Positions 1 through 8,414 of a stretch of 64,000 bases of DNA are shown here, piece by piece. Position numbers and translations under genes: made by a program. Under the pieces are notes generated by a model. It saw nothing but the letters and a program-made list of their open reading frames with translations. It searched no databases and was not told the DNA's origin. Numbering within the stretch: the first letter of the stretch is position 1; every line of letters begins with the position of its first letter. This DNA comes from VAZQ01 sp963712565 (GTDB lineage Bacteria > Pseudomonadota > Alphaproteobacteria > Rhizobiales > Xanthobacteraceae), in NCBI GenBank assembly GCA_963712565.1, contig CAVQIP010000075.1:1-64000 (forward strand), given 5' to 3'.

Positions 1-1
1 C

Positions 2-439
2 AACCTGCATCAAAGCTCCGGAATATCAGCGGAACATGTGATCGAGCTGCATGGGAACAACAGTTACGCGTTATGCCTCGACTGCGGAAAGCGCTACGAG
101 TTGTCGTGGGTGCGCCAGCAATTTGCCGACGCCCGCGAACGCACGCCCGATTGCACCGACTGCGGCGGGCACATCAAGACGGCGACGGTATCCTTCGGTC
201 AGGCGATGCCCGAGCGCGAAATGCGCCGCGCCGAACAACTCGACTCTTGACTGTGATCTTTTTCTCGCAGTCGGCTCGTCGTTGGTGGTGTGGCCCGCGG
301 CGGGATTTCCGCTGCTGGCCAAACGAAACGGCGCTCGTTTGGTGATTATCAATCGCGAAGCGACCGAATTCGATGAAATTGCCGATCTGGTCGTGCGCGA
401 GACATCGGAACGGTGCTATCTCCTTTCATCGTCCACTGA
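2..439 (+). pseudogene. Sir2-family NAD-dependent protein deacetylase, C-terminal part, frameshifted
   Basis: This is the C-terminal two thirds of a sirtuin, an NAD-dependent protein lysine deacylase of the cytoplasm. The gene enters from beyond the left edge. Reading from base 2 gives NLHQSSG, then IELHGN with the catalytic histidine. Two CxxC zinc pairs follow (CLDCG and CTDCGG). The conserved core SFGQAMP and VGSSLVVWPAAGFP then continue to DEIADLVV. The protein is split over three frames. An extra G near 242 moves reading to the frame with CDLFLAVGSS, and a missing G near 400 moves it to DIGTVLSPF, ending with TGA at 437-439. Both corrected joins match the family, so sequence error is more likely than decay. 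The start is not in the window. Confidence 0.85.
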
Positions 440-596
440 TTCGGGACAGTGGAAAGATGTACACAGCCATCCACCTCTTTTGGGATGTAAACGCATTTTG
501 GACTTTCCCGTTCGCCGCCGAATGATATCTTCATGCTGGCCAAGATTCGAAGCGCGCAGAAGAAGCGCCTAGACTGAGCGGCGGCGTTGGGGCGTC

Positions 597-1202
597 ATGA
601 CGTCGGACGGAATTGGACCGAAGGGGCCGGGCGGCGGTTTGGAACTCGACCGCGGCGCCGGCGCCGAGATCGGTGACGAGGCGGCGAGCGTCATCGAGCT
701 CACGGGCGTCATCAAGTGGTTCGACGTCTCGAAGGGCTATGGCTTCATTGTTCCCGACAACGGGATGCCCGACATCCTCCTGCACGTGACCTGCCTCCGG
801 CGCGACGGCTTTCAAGTCGCATTCGAAGGTGCGCGCGTCGTGGTCGAGGTGCTGCAGCGTCCGCGCGGACTGCAGGCGTTCCGCGTCCTGTCCATGGATG
901 AGTCGACGGCGGTGCATCCGGCGCAGATGCCGCCGCCGCGCACCCACGTCACGGTGACGGCGACCAGCGGGCTCGAACGCGCGCAGGTGAAGTGGTTCAA
1001 CCGGCTACGCGGGTTCGGCTTTCTCACCCGCGGCGAAGGCACGCCCGACATTTTCGTGCACATGGAGACCTTGCGCCGCTTCGGCCTAACAGAGTTGCGG
1101 CCCGGCCAGTACGTTCTGGTGCGTTTTGGGCCGGGACCGAAGGGGTTGATGGCGGCCGAGGTGCGGCCCAAAGGCGCCCTGGTCGGTCCGGCATCGCACT
1201 GA
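597..1202 (+). CDS. Double cold-shock-domain protein
   Basis: This is a 201-residue protein with two cold-shock (OB-fold, nucleic-acid-binding) domains. The first, about residues 35-98, carries RNP1 as KGYGFI (46-51) and RNP2 as ILLHV (60-64). The second, about residues 127-190, carries RGFGFL (138-143) and IFVHM (152-156). A glycine-rich N-terminal tail and a proline-rich linker near 110-118 separate them. Two-domain cold-shock proteins of about 200 residues are typical of Rhizobiales, whereas enterobacterial CspA is about 70 residues with one domain. The likely role is cytoplasmic RNA or ssDNA binding. Whether it is cold-induced cannot be seen here. It lies directly upstream of the DUF192 gene on the same strand. 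Confidence 0.93.
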   Translation: MTSDGIGPKGPGGGLELDRGAGAEIGDEAASVIELTGVIKWFDVSKGYGFIVPDNGMPDILLHVTCLRRDGFQVAFEGARVVVEVLQRPRGLQAFRVLSMDESTAVHPAQMPPPRTHVTVTATSGLERAQVKWFNRLRGFGFLTRGEGTPDIFVHMETLRRFGLTELRPGQYVLVRFGPGPKGLMAAEVRPKGALVGPASH

Positions 1203-1321
1203 TCCCAAAGGCGAGATCCCCATCACGCCGACCCGCCGGACAACGTGCCGCCGGGTTGCTGCGACGCGGCATGGCGGTTCCTGATCTGCTATGATCGGAG
1301 CCCGCCAATCGAGGCCCCGTC

Positions 1322-1791
1322 ATGCGTCATTGCTTGCTCCGCATCATCGCCGCGCTGTCCTTGCTGGCGCTGCCGTTGCTGGTGCCAGCCGGCGGCGTTG
1401 CGGCGGCCGAACTGCAGCCGCTCGAGATCGCGAGCAAGAGCGGCGTCCACGTCTTCGCGGTCGAAATGGCGTCGACGCCGGAGGAGCAGGCGAAAGGCCT
1501 CATGTTCCGGCGCCAACTGCCGGAAGGGCAGGGCATGCTGTTCGACTTCCACCGCGAACAGCCGACGAGCTTCTGGATGAAGAACACATACATCCCGCTC
1601 GACATGATCTTCATCCGCGGCGACGGACGAGATCCTGCGGATCGCGGAGAACACGGTGCCGCTCTCGGAGACGCTCGTTCCCTCCGGCGGACCGGTGCGC
1701 GCGGTGCTCGAGGTGATCGCCGGAACTGCCAAGAAGTTGCGGTCTCGCCCCCGGCGACCGTGTGGCGCACGCGATCTTCAACAGCCGTTAG
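1322..1791 (+). pseudogene. DUF192-family exported protein, frameshifted twice
   Basis: A DUF192 protein with an N-terminal signal peptide (hydrophobic LLALPLLVPAGG, cleavage near AAAE). The family signature is present: TPEEQAKGLMFR, then LPEGQGMLFDF, then FWMKNTYIPLDMIFI. Two single-base insertions break the frame. Dropping the C near 1628 joins GDG to EILRIAENTVPLSE, and dropping the C at 1740 joins AKKL to GLAPGDRVAHAIF, ending at TAG 1789-1791. The corrected product is about 155 residues, normal for the family. It should be periplasmic. The biochemical role of DUF192 is not established. The perfect restoration of conserved sequence points to sequence errors. Confidence 0.85.
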
Positions 1792-1955
1792 CGGGTGGGT
1801 TGGCATCGTCCGCACGGCTCGGACCTCGGTCGAGGGCCGCGTCGCCCGGCGGTTAGACAAGCCGGGCGCCGAGCTCGCGCATCGACGTCGGGCTCGATCC
1901 GGGCGCGCTTGCTGGCGCAAACCGAACCGTGTATCGAGGCCCGGCGCGGCGGCTC

Positions 1956-2032
1956 CGGGGCATAGCGCAGCCTGGTAGCGCGGGAGTTTTGAGTATTCGA
2001 GGTCGCAGGTTCAAATCCTGCTGCCCCGACCA
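1956..2032 (+). tRNA. tRNA with a proline-type body and anticodon UGA
   Basis: Cloverleaf read by hand. The acceptor stem has 7 perfect pairs (CGGGGCA/TGCCCCG), the D stem is GCGC/GCGC, the T stem is GCAGG/CCTGC with loop TTCAAAT, the variable loop has 5 bases (AGGTC), and the discriminator is A with encoded CCA at 2030-2032. C1-G72 with A73 and a short variable loop are proline-tRNA traits. The anticodon arm is GGAGT / TTTGAGT / ATTCG. It has a G-G mismatch at 27-43, a G-U at 30-40 and anticodon UGA at 1990-1992, where tRNA-Pro would have UGG. As written it would read the serine codon UCA with a body that serine tRNAs (long variable arm) do not have. It may be a mutated or decayed tRNA-Pro, or contain sequence errors. 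Confidence 0.75.
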
Positions 2033-2069
2033 CGTTTTTTCGACCGAGCGAGCGCACAGCCGACCGACG

Positions 2070-2375
2070 ATGACCGCACGCATCTACAAGCCCGCCAAGA
2101 CCGCGATGCAGTCCGGCAACGCCAAGACCAAGGAGTGGGTGCTCGATTTCGAGCCCGAGCAGCCGCGCGAAATCGAGCCGCTGATGGGTTGGACCAGTTC
2201 GGGCGACATGCGTTCGCAGGTGCAGTTGCGCTTCGACAGCGCCGAGGAGGCGATCGCCTATTGCGAGCGACACGGCATCGCCTATCAGGTCTTTCAATCC
2301 AAACCCTCGGCGCGTCGCGGCATCTCCTACGCCGACAACTTCGCCTTTAATCGCCGCGACCCCTGGACGCACTGA
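2070..2375 (+). CDS. Complex I accessory subunit (NDUFS4-like, ETC complex I subunit)
   Basis: A 101-residue protein of the ETC_C1_NDUFS4 family, the alphaproteobacterial counterpart of the mitochondrial 18-kDa complex I accessory subunit. Visible family blocks are ARIYKPAKTAMQSG at the N-terminus, WVLDFEPEQPREIEPLMGWT in the middle and FDSAEEAIAYCERHGIAY before the basic C-terminal tail. The start is the ATG at 2070. Upstream codons in the same frame lie inside the tRNA and are not used. It is expected to sit on the matrix-like (cytoplasmic) arm of NADH:quinone oxidoreductase. No other nuo gene is nearby, as is usual for this solitary gene. Length and sequence are normal. Confidence 0.9.
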   Translation: MTARIYKPAKTAMQSGNAKTKEWVLDFEPEQPREIEPLMGWTSSGDMRSQVQLRFDSAEEAIAYCERHGIAYQVFQSKPSARRGISYADNFAFNRRDPWTH

Positions 2376-2469
2376 TCGCGGCATACGGCGCTCGATCCTC
2401 GCACAGCAGTCCAGGCACGAGCCGCCGAGCGCGTGCGCAGCACCGGTCCCGGCGCGCCGAATTTCCCGA

Positions 2470-3884
2470 TTACGCGTCCCTCGCTGCAAACACCGATCGC
2501 ATGGCGTGGCTTGCGGTCCAGATCGCCGCGCTGGCCAGCGCGGCGATGAACGCGATCAGTAGAAAAAAATTCGCTTTCGCCATGCTGCTCCAGAAACCGC
2601 CGAGGAAACCGGCGAGGATGTCCGCGGGCAGCGTGGCCGCGAACCAAACGCCCATCACCATGGAGAGCACACGGACGGGAGCGAGCTTCGAGATCAATGC
2701 CAGCCCGACCGGCGCCACATGGAGCTCGCCGATCGTGGCCAGCACGAAATAGCCCACCAGCCACAGCGCGCTTGCCTTACCCGCCGCCGTCCATGCCGCG
2801 CCCGCCATCACCACATTGGCGAGGACGAGGCAGAGGCATCCGAAGGCCATCTTGCTGATCGGGAACGGCTCGCTGCCGCGGCGACCCTGCCGCGCCCACA
2901 GCCGTACGATCAGCGGCGTGAATACGAAGACCATGAGCGGATTGAGCGCGAGGAACCAGGGTGATGGAATCTGGCCGCGCCAGAACCCGAGGTCGACCGA
3001 GCGATCGGTGAAATCCTCGGCCCACAGCAGGATGGTGTTGCCCTGCTGATCGTAGGCGGCCCAGAACAGCGTCACCAGCGCGCAGATGCCGACGAGCGCG
3101 AAGACGGAACGGCGTTCGCGCGCGTCGAGCGGTTGCCGCTCGCGCATGACTGCTCTGCCCCGCGGCAAGGCGTCCCTCGGCAGCGCCCGCTGGCCCCAGA
3201 GGTAGATGCCAAGGCCCGTCAGCATCCCGACCCCGGCGGCGGCGAAGCCGTAGTGCCAGCCGTACTGGACGGCGAGCGCGCCGCAGACGAGGGGGGCCAG
3301 GAATGCGCCGATATTGATGCCGAGATAGAAGATCGAATAGGCGCGATCGCGCCGGATGTCTCCGGGTGGGTAGAGGGCGCCGACTTGGCTCGAAATGTTC
3401 GGCTTGAACGCGCCGATGCCGAGAATGAGCATGAGGAGGGCGATCAGAAACAGCGCCTCGAACGCCATCATGAAGTGGCCGATGGCCATGAACACGCCGC
3501 CGATGATGACGGTGCGACGCTGCCCGAGCACGCGGTCGGCGATGAGCCCGCCCAGGATCGGCGTGAAATAGGCGAGCCCGGTGTAGAACCCGAACAGCTG
3601 GGAAGCGAACGGCTGCGGATCGAGCTTTCCGAACAGCAATTCGAGTGCTGCTTTGACCTCGCCGAAGCCGAGCACCGCCTCGACCCGGCCGGGGTCGAGC
3701 AGATATTTGACCATGTACAGCACGACGAGCGCGGCGTTGCCGAAATAGGAGAAGCGCTCCCAGGTTTCGGTCGCGAACAGGACGGCGAGGCCGCGCGGGT
3801 GGCCGAGAAGTCGGCCGCCGCGAACGGTGTCGCGCCGTCGCGATCAGCGCGGCCGTTCTCGGCGCCGGGCCGCGGCGCTGTCAT
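2470..3884 (-). pseudogene. POT-family proton-dependent oligopeptide transporter, frameshifted near its N-terminus
   Basis: An inner-membrane proton-coupled di/tripeptide importer of the MFS-related POT (PTR2) family. Reading from ATG 3884, residues 1-26 are followed by a lost base near 3805-3810. The restored frame gives GHPRGLAVLFATETWERFSYF, with the E-x-x-E-R-F signature of helix 1. About a dozen membrane segments follow, including the helix 2-3 loop GGLIADRVLGQRRT and the FYLGINIGAFLAP helix, ending at 2470. The corrected length is about 471 residues, usual for bacterial POTs. It is transcribed away from the NDUFS4-like gene and toward it in position, with no operon partner. The substrate beyond short peptides cannot be told. 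Confidence 0.85.
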
Positions 3885-4005
3885 GGGAGTCGCGCGCCCT
3901 TGGACCGCAGCGCATGGATGTCACCGGAAGTGGCGCCGGGCGGCGCCTGGACGCTCCGCCTTGCGTCGTAACCGGCCTTGTACCCAGCCTCGCGCATGGT
4001 CGGGC

Positions 4006-5796
4006 TTAGGGCCGGCGTTGCATCATCTCGATCGCAGGAAGCCTCAGCGCCCGCAATTCCGGCGGTGGCATCGTCTCCTCCGGCAATCGATTGAGCCCGG
4101 CCGCGACCAGTGCGCGCCCGAGCGCCGGCGCGGCGGTCACCACCGCCAGCGGGATCGAGAGCAACGGACCGCCCGCGATGAACAAGGCATAGGGAATGCC
4201 CGATGGCACGGTGGCGGCGAGCAAGAGCAGCGGTGCGAGGCCGATCAGGGTATGCGGCCAGAACTGCCGCACGGCGGGCGCCCACGGCACCTCGTGATCG
4301 TCACGCGCCTGCGCGCCCCAGCCCACCGTGCGGCCGAAGGGGAGGCGCACCAGGAACAGGGTGTGGCTCGTCCACGTGATCGGAGCGACCAGCACGACGA
4401 ACACGATCGTGAGCATGAAGCTCGCGATGAACCGGGTTGTTCCGCCGAACAAATACCGCAACTTCGCGCGGGTCAGCACGTCGATGCCGGTTGCGATATT
4501 GGGCGCAAACCACATCGCCAGCACCAGCAGGAGAATGGCGATCCCGGCGTCCCAGCGCATGAAGTCGGCCGGAGTTGGGGCGAGCGCGGCGGCCGCGCTG
4601 CCGAGCAGCAGCAGCCCGATCCAGGCCGGCGCGCCGATGAACATCAGGATGGCGAAAACGAGCTGATAGCGGCTCACGGCCGGCAAATCGGGTATTCGCA
4701 AGAAGTCCCAATACTGCATGTTGCCCTGGCACCAGCGCAGATCGCGGCGGACGTATTCGACCAGCGTGGGCGGGTTCTGCTCGAAGCTCGCGCCTTCCTC
4801 CGCCAGCACGCGCACTTCGTAGCCGGCGCGCCGCATCAGCACTGCTTCGAGCTGGTCGTGGCTGAGCACGTGGCCTTTGACCAGCGCCCCTTCGGCGAGC
4901 ACCGGCAGATGACAATGCGCCACGAAGGGTGCGATGCGCACGATCGCGTTATGGCCCCAATACGGCCCGCAATCGCCCTGCCACCATGCGCTGCCGATGG
5001 TGTAGGAGCGCATCCCGAGCCGCATGCCGAACTGGAAGATACGGGCAAAGGCGCTGGCCGAAGGCATGCCGATCACCAGGCTTTGCAGGATGCCGAGACC
5101 TGGATCGATCTGCATGATGCGCACCAGCTTGAGCACGAGATCGACGGTCATCACGCTGTCGGCATCGAGCATGACGGCGAAATCGTGGTCCTTGCCCCAG
5201 CGCGCGCAGAAATCGCCGATGTTGCCGGCCTTGAAGCCGATATTTCGCGCGCGCCGGCGGTAGGTCAGCGCAACCCGCCCGCGCCATGCCGCCGCCAGCG
5301 CCGCAAAACGCAGCTCCTCGGCGGCGGCCGTGTCGGCGTCGTTGGTGTCGCTCAGCACATAGACCTGGAAGCGCTCGCCGACGCCACGCGCGGCAAGCCC
5401 AGCCAACATGGGCTCGAGCAGGCGCGCCACCCGCTCGGGCGGCTCGTTGCGGATGCACATGAGGATCGCGGTCGAGGCGGTGATCGGCTCGTCCCCCCGC
5501 AGCCGGCCGGCAACCGGGGTGACCGCGGCGACCGGGTCGCGCGCAAAACGCATGATCAGAAGGCCGACGGCCGCGTTCCAGAACCCGATCACGTACCAGG
5601 GCAGCGTGACGGCGAAGAGCACGACCAGAACGAGATCGACGGTGCCGAAGCCGCCGGGCGAGAGCGCGACCACGGCCAGCCAGGTCAGGCCGACCATCGT
5701 CAGCCCGACGCTCGCGAAGAACAGCGCCCGCCGCGATGCGAGCAGGGCAGGAGGCGCGGCAATGACGACCGCGTCGCGAGGAGAGCGTTCGAGCAT
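4006..5796 (-). CDS. opgH: Glucans biosynthesis glucosyltransferase H
   Basis: A 596-residue membrane glycosyltransferase (GT2) that polymerises UDP-glucose into periplasmic glucans. Two membrane segments lie near residues 24-45 and 53-82. The cytoplasmic catalytic domain follows with MCIRNEPPERV, DTNDAD (150-155), the DAD metal/UDP motif (211-213), SHDQLEA (312-318) and the RDLRWCQGN acceptor motif (351-359). A block of C-terminal helices follows. E. coli OpgH is about 850 residues, so this is the shorter form lacking much of the N- and C-terminal extensions. The ATG at 5796 is the last Met before the conserved part. The longer in-frame upstream stretch is antisense to the dehydrogenase gene. 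No opgG is nearby. It is divergent from the dehydrogenase at 5947. Confidence 0.88.
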   Translation of the reverse strand: MLERSPRDAVVIAAPPALLASRRALFFASVGLTMVGLTWLAVVALSPGGFGTVDLVLVVLFAVTLPWYVIGFWNAAVGLLIMRFARDPVAAVTPVAGRLRGDEPITASTAILMCIRNEPPERVARLLEPMLAGLAARGVGERFQVYVLSDTNDADTAAAEELRFAALAAAWRGRVALTYRRRARNIGFKAGNIGDFCARWGKDHDFAVMLDADSVMTVDLVLKLVRIMQIDPGLGILQSLVIGMPSASAFARIFQFGMRLGMRSYTIGSAWWQGDCGPYWGHNAIVRIAPFVAHCHLPVLAEGALVKGHVLSHDQLEAVLMRRAGYEVRVLAEEGASFEQNPPTLVEYVRRDLRWCQGNMQYWDFLRIPDLPAVSRYQLVFAILMFIGAPAWIGLLLLGSAAAALAPTPADFMRWDAGIAILLLVLAMWFAPNIATGIDVLTRAKLRYLFGGTTRFIASFMLTIVFVVLVAPITWTSHTLFLVRLPFGRTVGWGAQARDDHEVPWAPAVRQFWPHTLIGLAPLLLLAATVPSGIPYALFIAGGPLLSIPLAVVTAAPALGRALVAAGLNRLPEETMPPPELRALRLPAIEMMQRRP

Positions 5797-5946
5797 GGCG
5801 GGGCTTTGCGTGTCTTTCCGGCGTTTTGAGGATATAGCGGCGTGCGTCGAAGTCCAATCCGGCGGTAACCGGTCGCGTGATACTCTGTCGCCGGCCCGCC
5901 CCATCGCCGGGCGGGCGGCCGGACGGCGGGTCGTGACAACCGGGAC

Positions 5947-6960
5947 ATGACAAGCGACACGATGTCGAAAACGCAAGGCGAAGCCCTCTGGTATGTCGGT
6001 CCCGGCCGCGCCGAGCTGCGCGTTGAGCCGGTTGCCGCGCCCGGGCCCGGCGAGGTGCAGGTGCACGCGCTCTTCGGCGCCGTCAGTCGCGGCACCGAGC
6101 GCCTCGTTCTGGCCGGCCGGGTACCGGCGAGCGAATACGACCGCATGCGCGCGCCGCGTATGGGCGGGGCGTTTCCCTTTCCGGTGAAATACGGCTACGC
6201 GACCGTGGGGCGGGTCGCGGACGGGGTGGCCGAATTGCGCGGGCGTGTCGTTTTCAGCCTGCATCCCCACCAGAGCCTGTTTACCGTGCCGGCCGAAGCC
6301 GTGTTTCCCGTTCCCGACGATGTATCGCCGCGGCGCGCCGTGCTCGCGGCCAATATGGAGACCGCGCTCAATGCGGTGTGGGACGGCGCGCCCGGGCCGG
6401 CCGATCGCATCGTGATCGTGGGCGCGGGACTGGTCGGCCTTTTGGTCGCGTATCTTTGTGCGCGGCTGCCGGGGACGCAGGTGACGCTGGTCGACATCGT
6501 CCCCGCGCGTGCCGCGCTCGCGCACGCGCTCGGCGTCCGCTTCGCGCCGCCGGGCCCCGCGCCGGCCGACTGCGATCTCGTGTTCCACGCGAGCGGCACC
6601 GCCGCTGGCTTGGCGACGGCGCTGCGGCTCGCCGGCGAGGAGGCGAGCATCGTCGAGTTGAGCTGGTATGGCAGCGGCGACGTCGCGGCGCCGCTCGGCG
6701 AGGCATTCCACAGCCGGCGGCTGCGGCTGATCTCAAGCCAGGTCGGCAAGGTCGCCCCGTCGCACCGCGCGCGCTGGTCGCACGGCCGCCGCCTGGCGGC
6801 GGCGCTCGCGCTGCTCAACCGGCCGGTCCTGGACGCGCTGCTCGCGCCGGCGTTGGCTTTCAACGAGCTGCCGGCGAAACTGCCTTCGGTTCTTGCGTCC
6901 GACTCGAACGCGGTCTGCCAGCTGATCCGCTATCCTGCTGCCGAAGAAACGCAGCAATGA
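5947..6960 (+). CDS. Zinc-type alcohol dehydrogenase-like oxidoreductase (MDR superfamily)
   Basis: A 337-residue medium-chain dehydrogenase/reductase. The N-terminal GroES-like part includes PGPGEVQVHALFGAVSRGTE. The Rossmann part has IVIVGAGLVGLLVAYLC (about 157-173) and the acid residue VDI that usually marks NAD preference. The usual catalytic Cys and the GHE zinc motif of true alcohol dehydrogenases are not visible, so this belongs to the divergent branch often annotated as zinc-binding or threonine-type dehydrogenase, and its metal dependence is uncertain. It is the first gene of a tight run: the PTPS-like gene starts 7 bases after its stop, and the glycosyltransferase and methyltransferase follow with overlaps. 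It probably oxidises or reduces an intermediate of that pathway. An alternative start is ATG 5962. Confidence 0.8.
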   Translation: MTSDTMSKTQGEALWYVGPGRAELRVEPVAAPGPGEVQVHALFGAVSRGTERLVLAGRVPASEYDRMRAPRMGGAFPFPVKYGYATVGRVADGVAELRGRVVFSLHPHQSLFTVPAEAVFPVPDDVSPRRAVLAANMETALNAVWDGAPGPADRIVIVGAGLVGLLVAYLCARLPGTQVTLVDIVPARAALAHALGVRFAPPGPAPADCDLVFHASGTAAGLATALRLAGEEASIVELSWYGSGDVAAPLGEAFHSRRLRLISSQVGKVAPSHRARWSHGRRLAAALALLNRPVLDALLAPALAFNELPAKLPSVLASDSNAVCQLIRYPAAEETQQ

Positions 6961-6966
6961 CGAGGG

Positions 6967-7374
6967 ATGCCAGTGTACGCGGTTGAAGTCTCCGACCAGA
7001 TCATGATCGCCCATTCCTTCCGCGGCGAGGTTTTTGGCCCCGCCCAACAGCTGCATGGCGCGACCTTCGTCATTCGCGTGGCGTTTTTCGCCGACACGCT
7101 CGACGCGCACGGCATCGTCGTCGATATCGCGCGCGCCCACGACGTGCTCAAGGCGGCGCTGGCGCCGATCAGCTATCGCAATCTCGATGAGCTGCCGCAA
7201 TTCAAGGGCAGCAACACCACGACCGAATTCTTGACCAGGCACCTGTTCGACCATCTCGCCGACGCCGCGCGTGCGGGCAGGCTCGGCCGCGACGGACGCG
7301 AGCTCAAGTCGATCCGCGTGACCGTTGCGGAATCCCCGGTTGCGCGCGCCTGGTATGAGGCGCCGTTGTGGTGA
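6967..7374 (+). CDS. 6-pyruvoyl-tetrahydropterin synthase/QueD-fold protein lacking catalytic residues
   Basis: A 135-residue T-fold protein related to PTPS and 6-carboxytetrahydropterin synthase (QueD). Alignment by eye to E. coli QueD keeps zinc ligand His16, the LHG block (His30), the GIVVDI strand and the ES near the C-terminus. Several key residues are changed. The catalytic Cys27 position is Ala26, the third zinc ligand of HGH is Ala32, and the catalytic Asp-His pair is Ser69-Tyr70. It is therefore unlikely to be an ordinary PTPS or QueD and may bind a pterin or do different chemistry. It sits in an operon, 6 bases behind the dehydrogenase and overlapping the glycosyltransferase start by 7 bases. 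Confidence 0.82.
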   Translation: MPVYAVEVSDQIMIAHSFRGEVFGPAQQLHGATFVIRVAFFADTLDAHGIVVDIARAHDVLKAALAPISYRNLDELPQFKGSNTTTEFLTRHLFDHLADAARAGRLGRDGRELKSIRVTVAESPVARAWYEAPLW

Positions 7375-8414
7375 AGAAAGCCGTGTTCGCGGTGCCGGGC
7401 GACCTTGCGACCCCGACCGGCGGCTACGCCTACGACCGAAGGATCATCGCGGAGCTGCCGGCGCACGGCTGGCGGGCGCAGGTGCTCAACCTCGGCGCCG
7501 GGTTTCCGTGTCCGGCGCCCGACCTGCGCGCTGCCGCGGGCGCGCGACTTGCCGCGTCGGCGCCCGGGCTTCCGATCGTGATCGACGGCCTTGCCTTCGG
7601 CGTGCTGCCGGAGGCTGCCGCGGCGCTGGTCGCGAGCCATTCGCTGGTCGCGCTGGTGCATCATCCGCTTGCGCTCGAAACCGGATTGAGCCCGGCTGAC
7701 GCTGCTTGCTTGCGCGCGAGCGAACGCGCCGCGCTCGCCTGCGCGCGCCATGTCATTGCGACCAGTGCCATGACCGCGCGGCTCCTGGCCGCCGATTACG
7801 GCGTCCCCCGGGACCTAATGAGCGTGATAGCGCCGGGAACCGATCCCGTCGCGGCGCGGCCGCGCCGACGCGAAGCCGCGCTCTGCCTGCTCGCGGTCGG
7901 CGCGGTAATTCCGCGCAAGGGCTATGATGTGCTGGTCGCCGCCCTTGCGAAGCTCAAGCATTTGCCCTGGCGCCTCGTCATTGCCGGGGATTGCGGCCGA
8001 AGCCCGGAAACCTTTCGGCGGCTCGCGACCGACATCGCGGATTTCGGTCTGGCCGACCGCGTCAGCTTGCTCGGCGCCGTGGGGCCCGAAGAGCTGACCT
8101 CGCTTTACGCCGGCGCCGATCTGTTCGTGCTGGCTTCGCGCTTCGAAGGCTATGGCATGGCCTACACCGAGGCCATCGCCCACGGCGTCCCGGTCGTCGG
8201 CACCACGGCCGGCGCGATTGCGGAAACGGTGCCGGGCGACGCCGGCGTGCTGCTGCCGCCCGACGATGTCGGGATGCTGGCGGCGGCGTTGCGGCGGCTG
8301 ATGGAAAGCCCGGAGCAGCGCGAACGCCTCGCCGCCGGCGCCCGCGCCGCCAGGTTTCCGACCTGGAGCGAGCAGGCGGCGCGATTCGCCCGCGTGCTGG
8401 ACGCCCTGGCATGA
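7368..8414 (+). CDS. GT4-type glycosyltransferase
   Basis: A 348-residue GT-B glycosyltransferase of the GT4/group 1 family. The N-terminal acceptor domain begins VFAVPGDLATPTGGYAYDRR. The C-terminal donor domain has AVGAVIPRKGYDVLVAAL, then EGYGMAYTEAIAHG, the E-x7-E nucleotide-sugar motif, and GVPVVGTTAGAIAE. It uses a GTG start at 7368 that overlaps the PTPS-like gene, and its stop overlaps the methyltransferase start (ATGA at 8411), so translation is probably coupled. Enclosed between pterin/flavin-related genes, it may glycosylate a small molecule rather than a polysaccharide, but the acceptor and donor cannot be read from sequence. No signal peptide is seen and it should be cytoplasmic. 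Confidence 0.87.
   Translation: MVKKAVFAVPGDLATPTGGYAYDRRIIAELPAHGWRAQVLNLGAGFPCPAPDLRAAAGARLAASAPGLPIVIDGLAFGVLPEAAAALVASHSLVALVHHPLALETGLSPADAACLRASERAALACARHVIATSAMTARLLAADYGVPRDLMSVIAPGTDPVAARPRRREAALCLLAVGAVIPRKGYDVLVAALAKLKHLPWRLVIAGDCGRSPETFRRLATDIADFGLADRVSLLGAVGPEELTSLYAGADLFVLASRFEGYGMAYTEAIAHGVPVVGTTAGAIAETVPGDAGVLLPPDDVGMLAAALRRLMESPEQRERLAAGARAARFPTWSEQAARFARVLDALA

Noticed and set aside
3133..5829. Open frame of 898 codons on the plus strand
   Set aside because: It is antisense to the POT and opgH genes, rich in H/R/E/Q and without any family signature. It is a GC-driven shadow frame.
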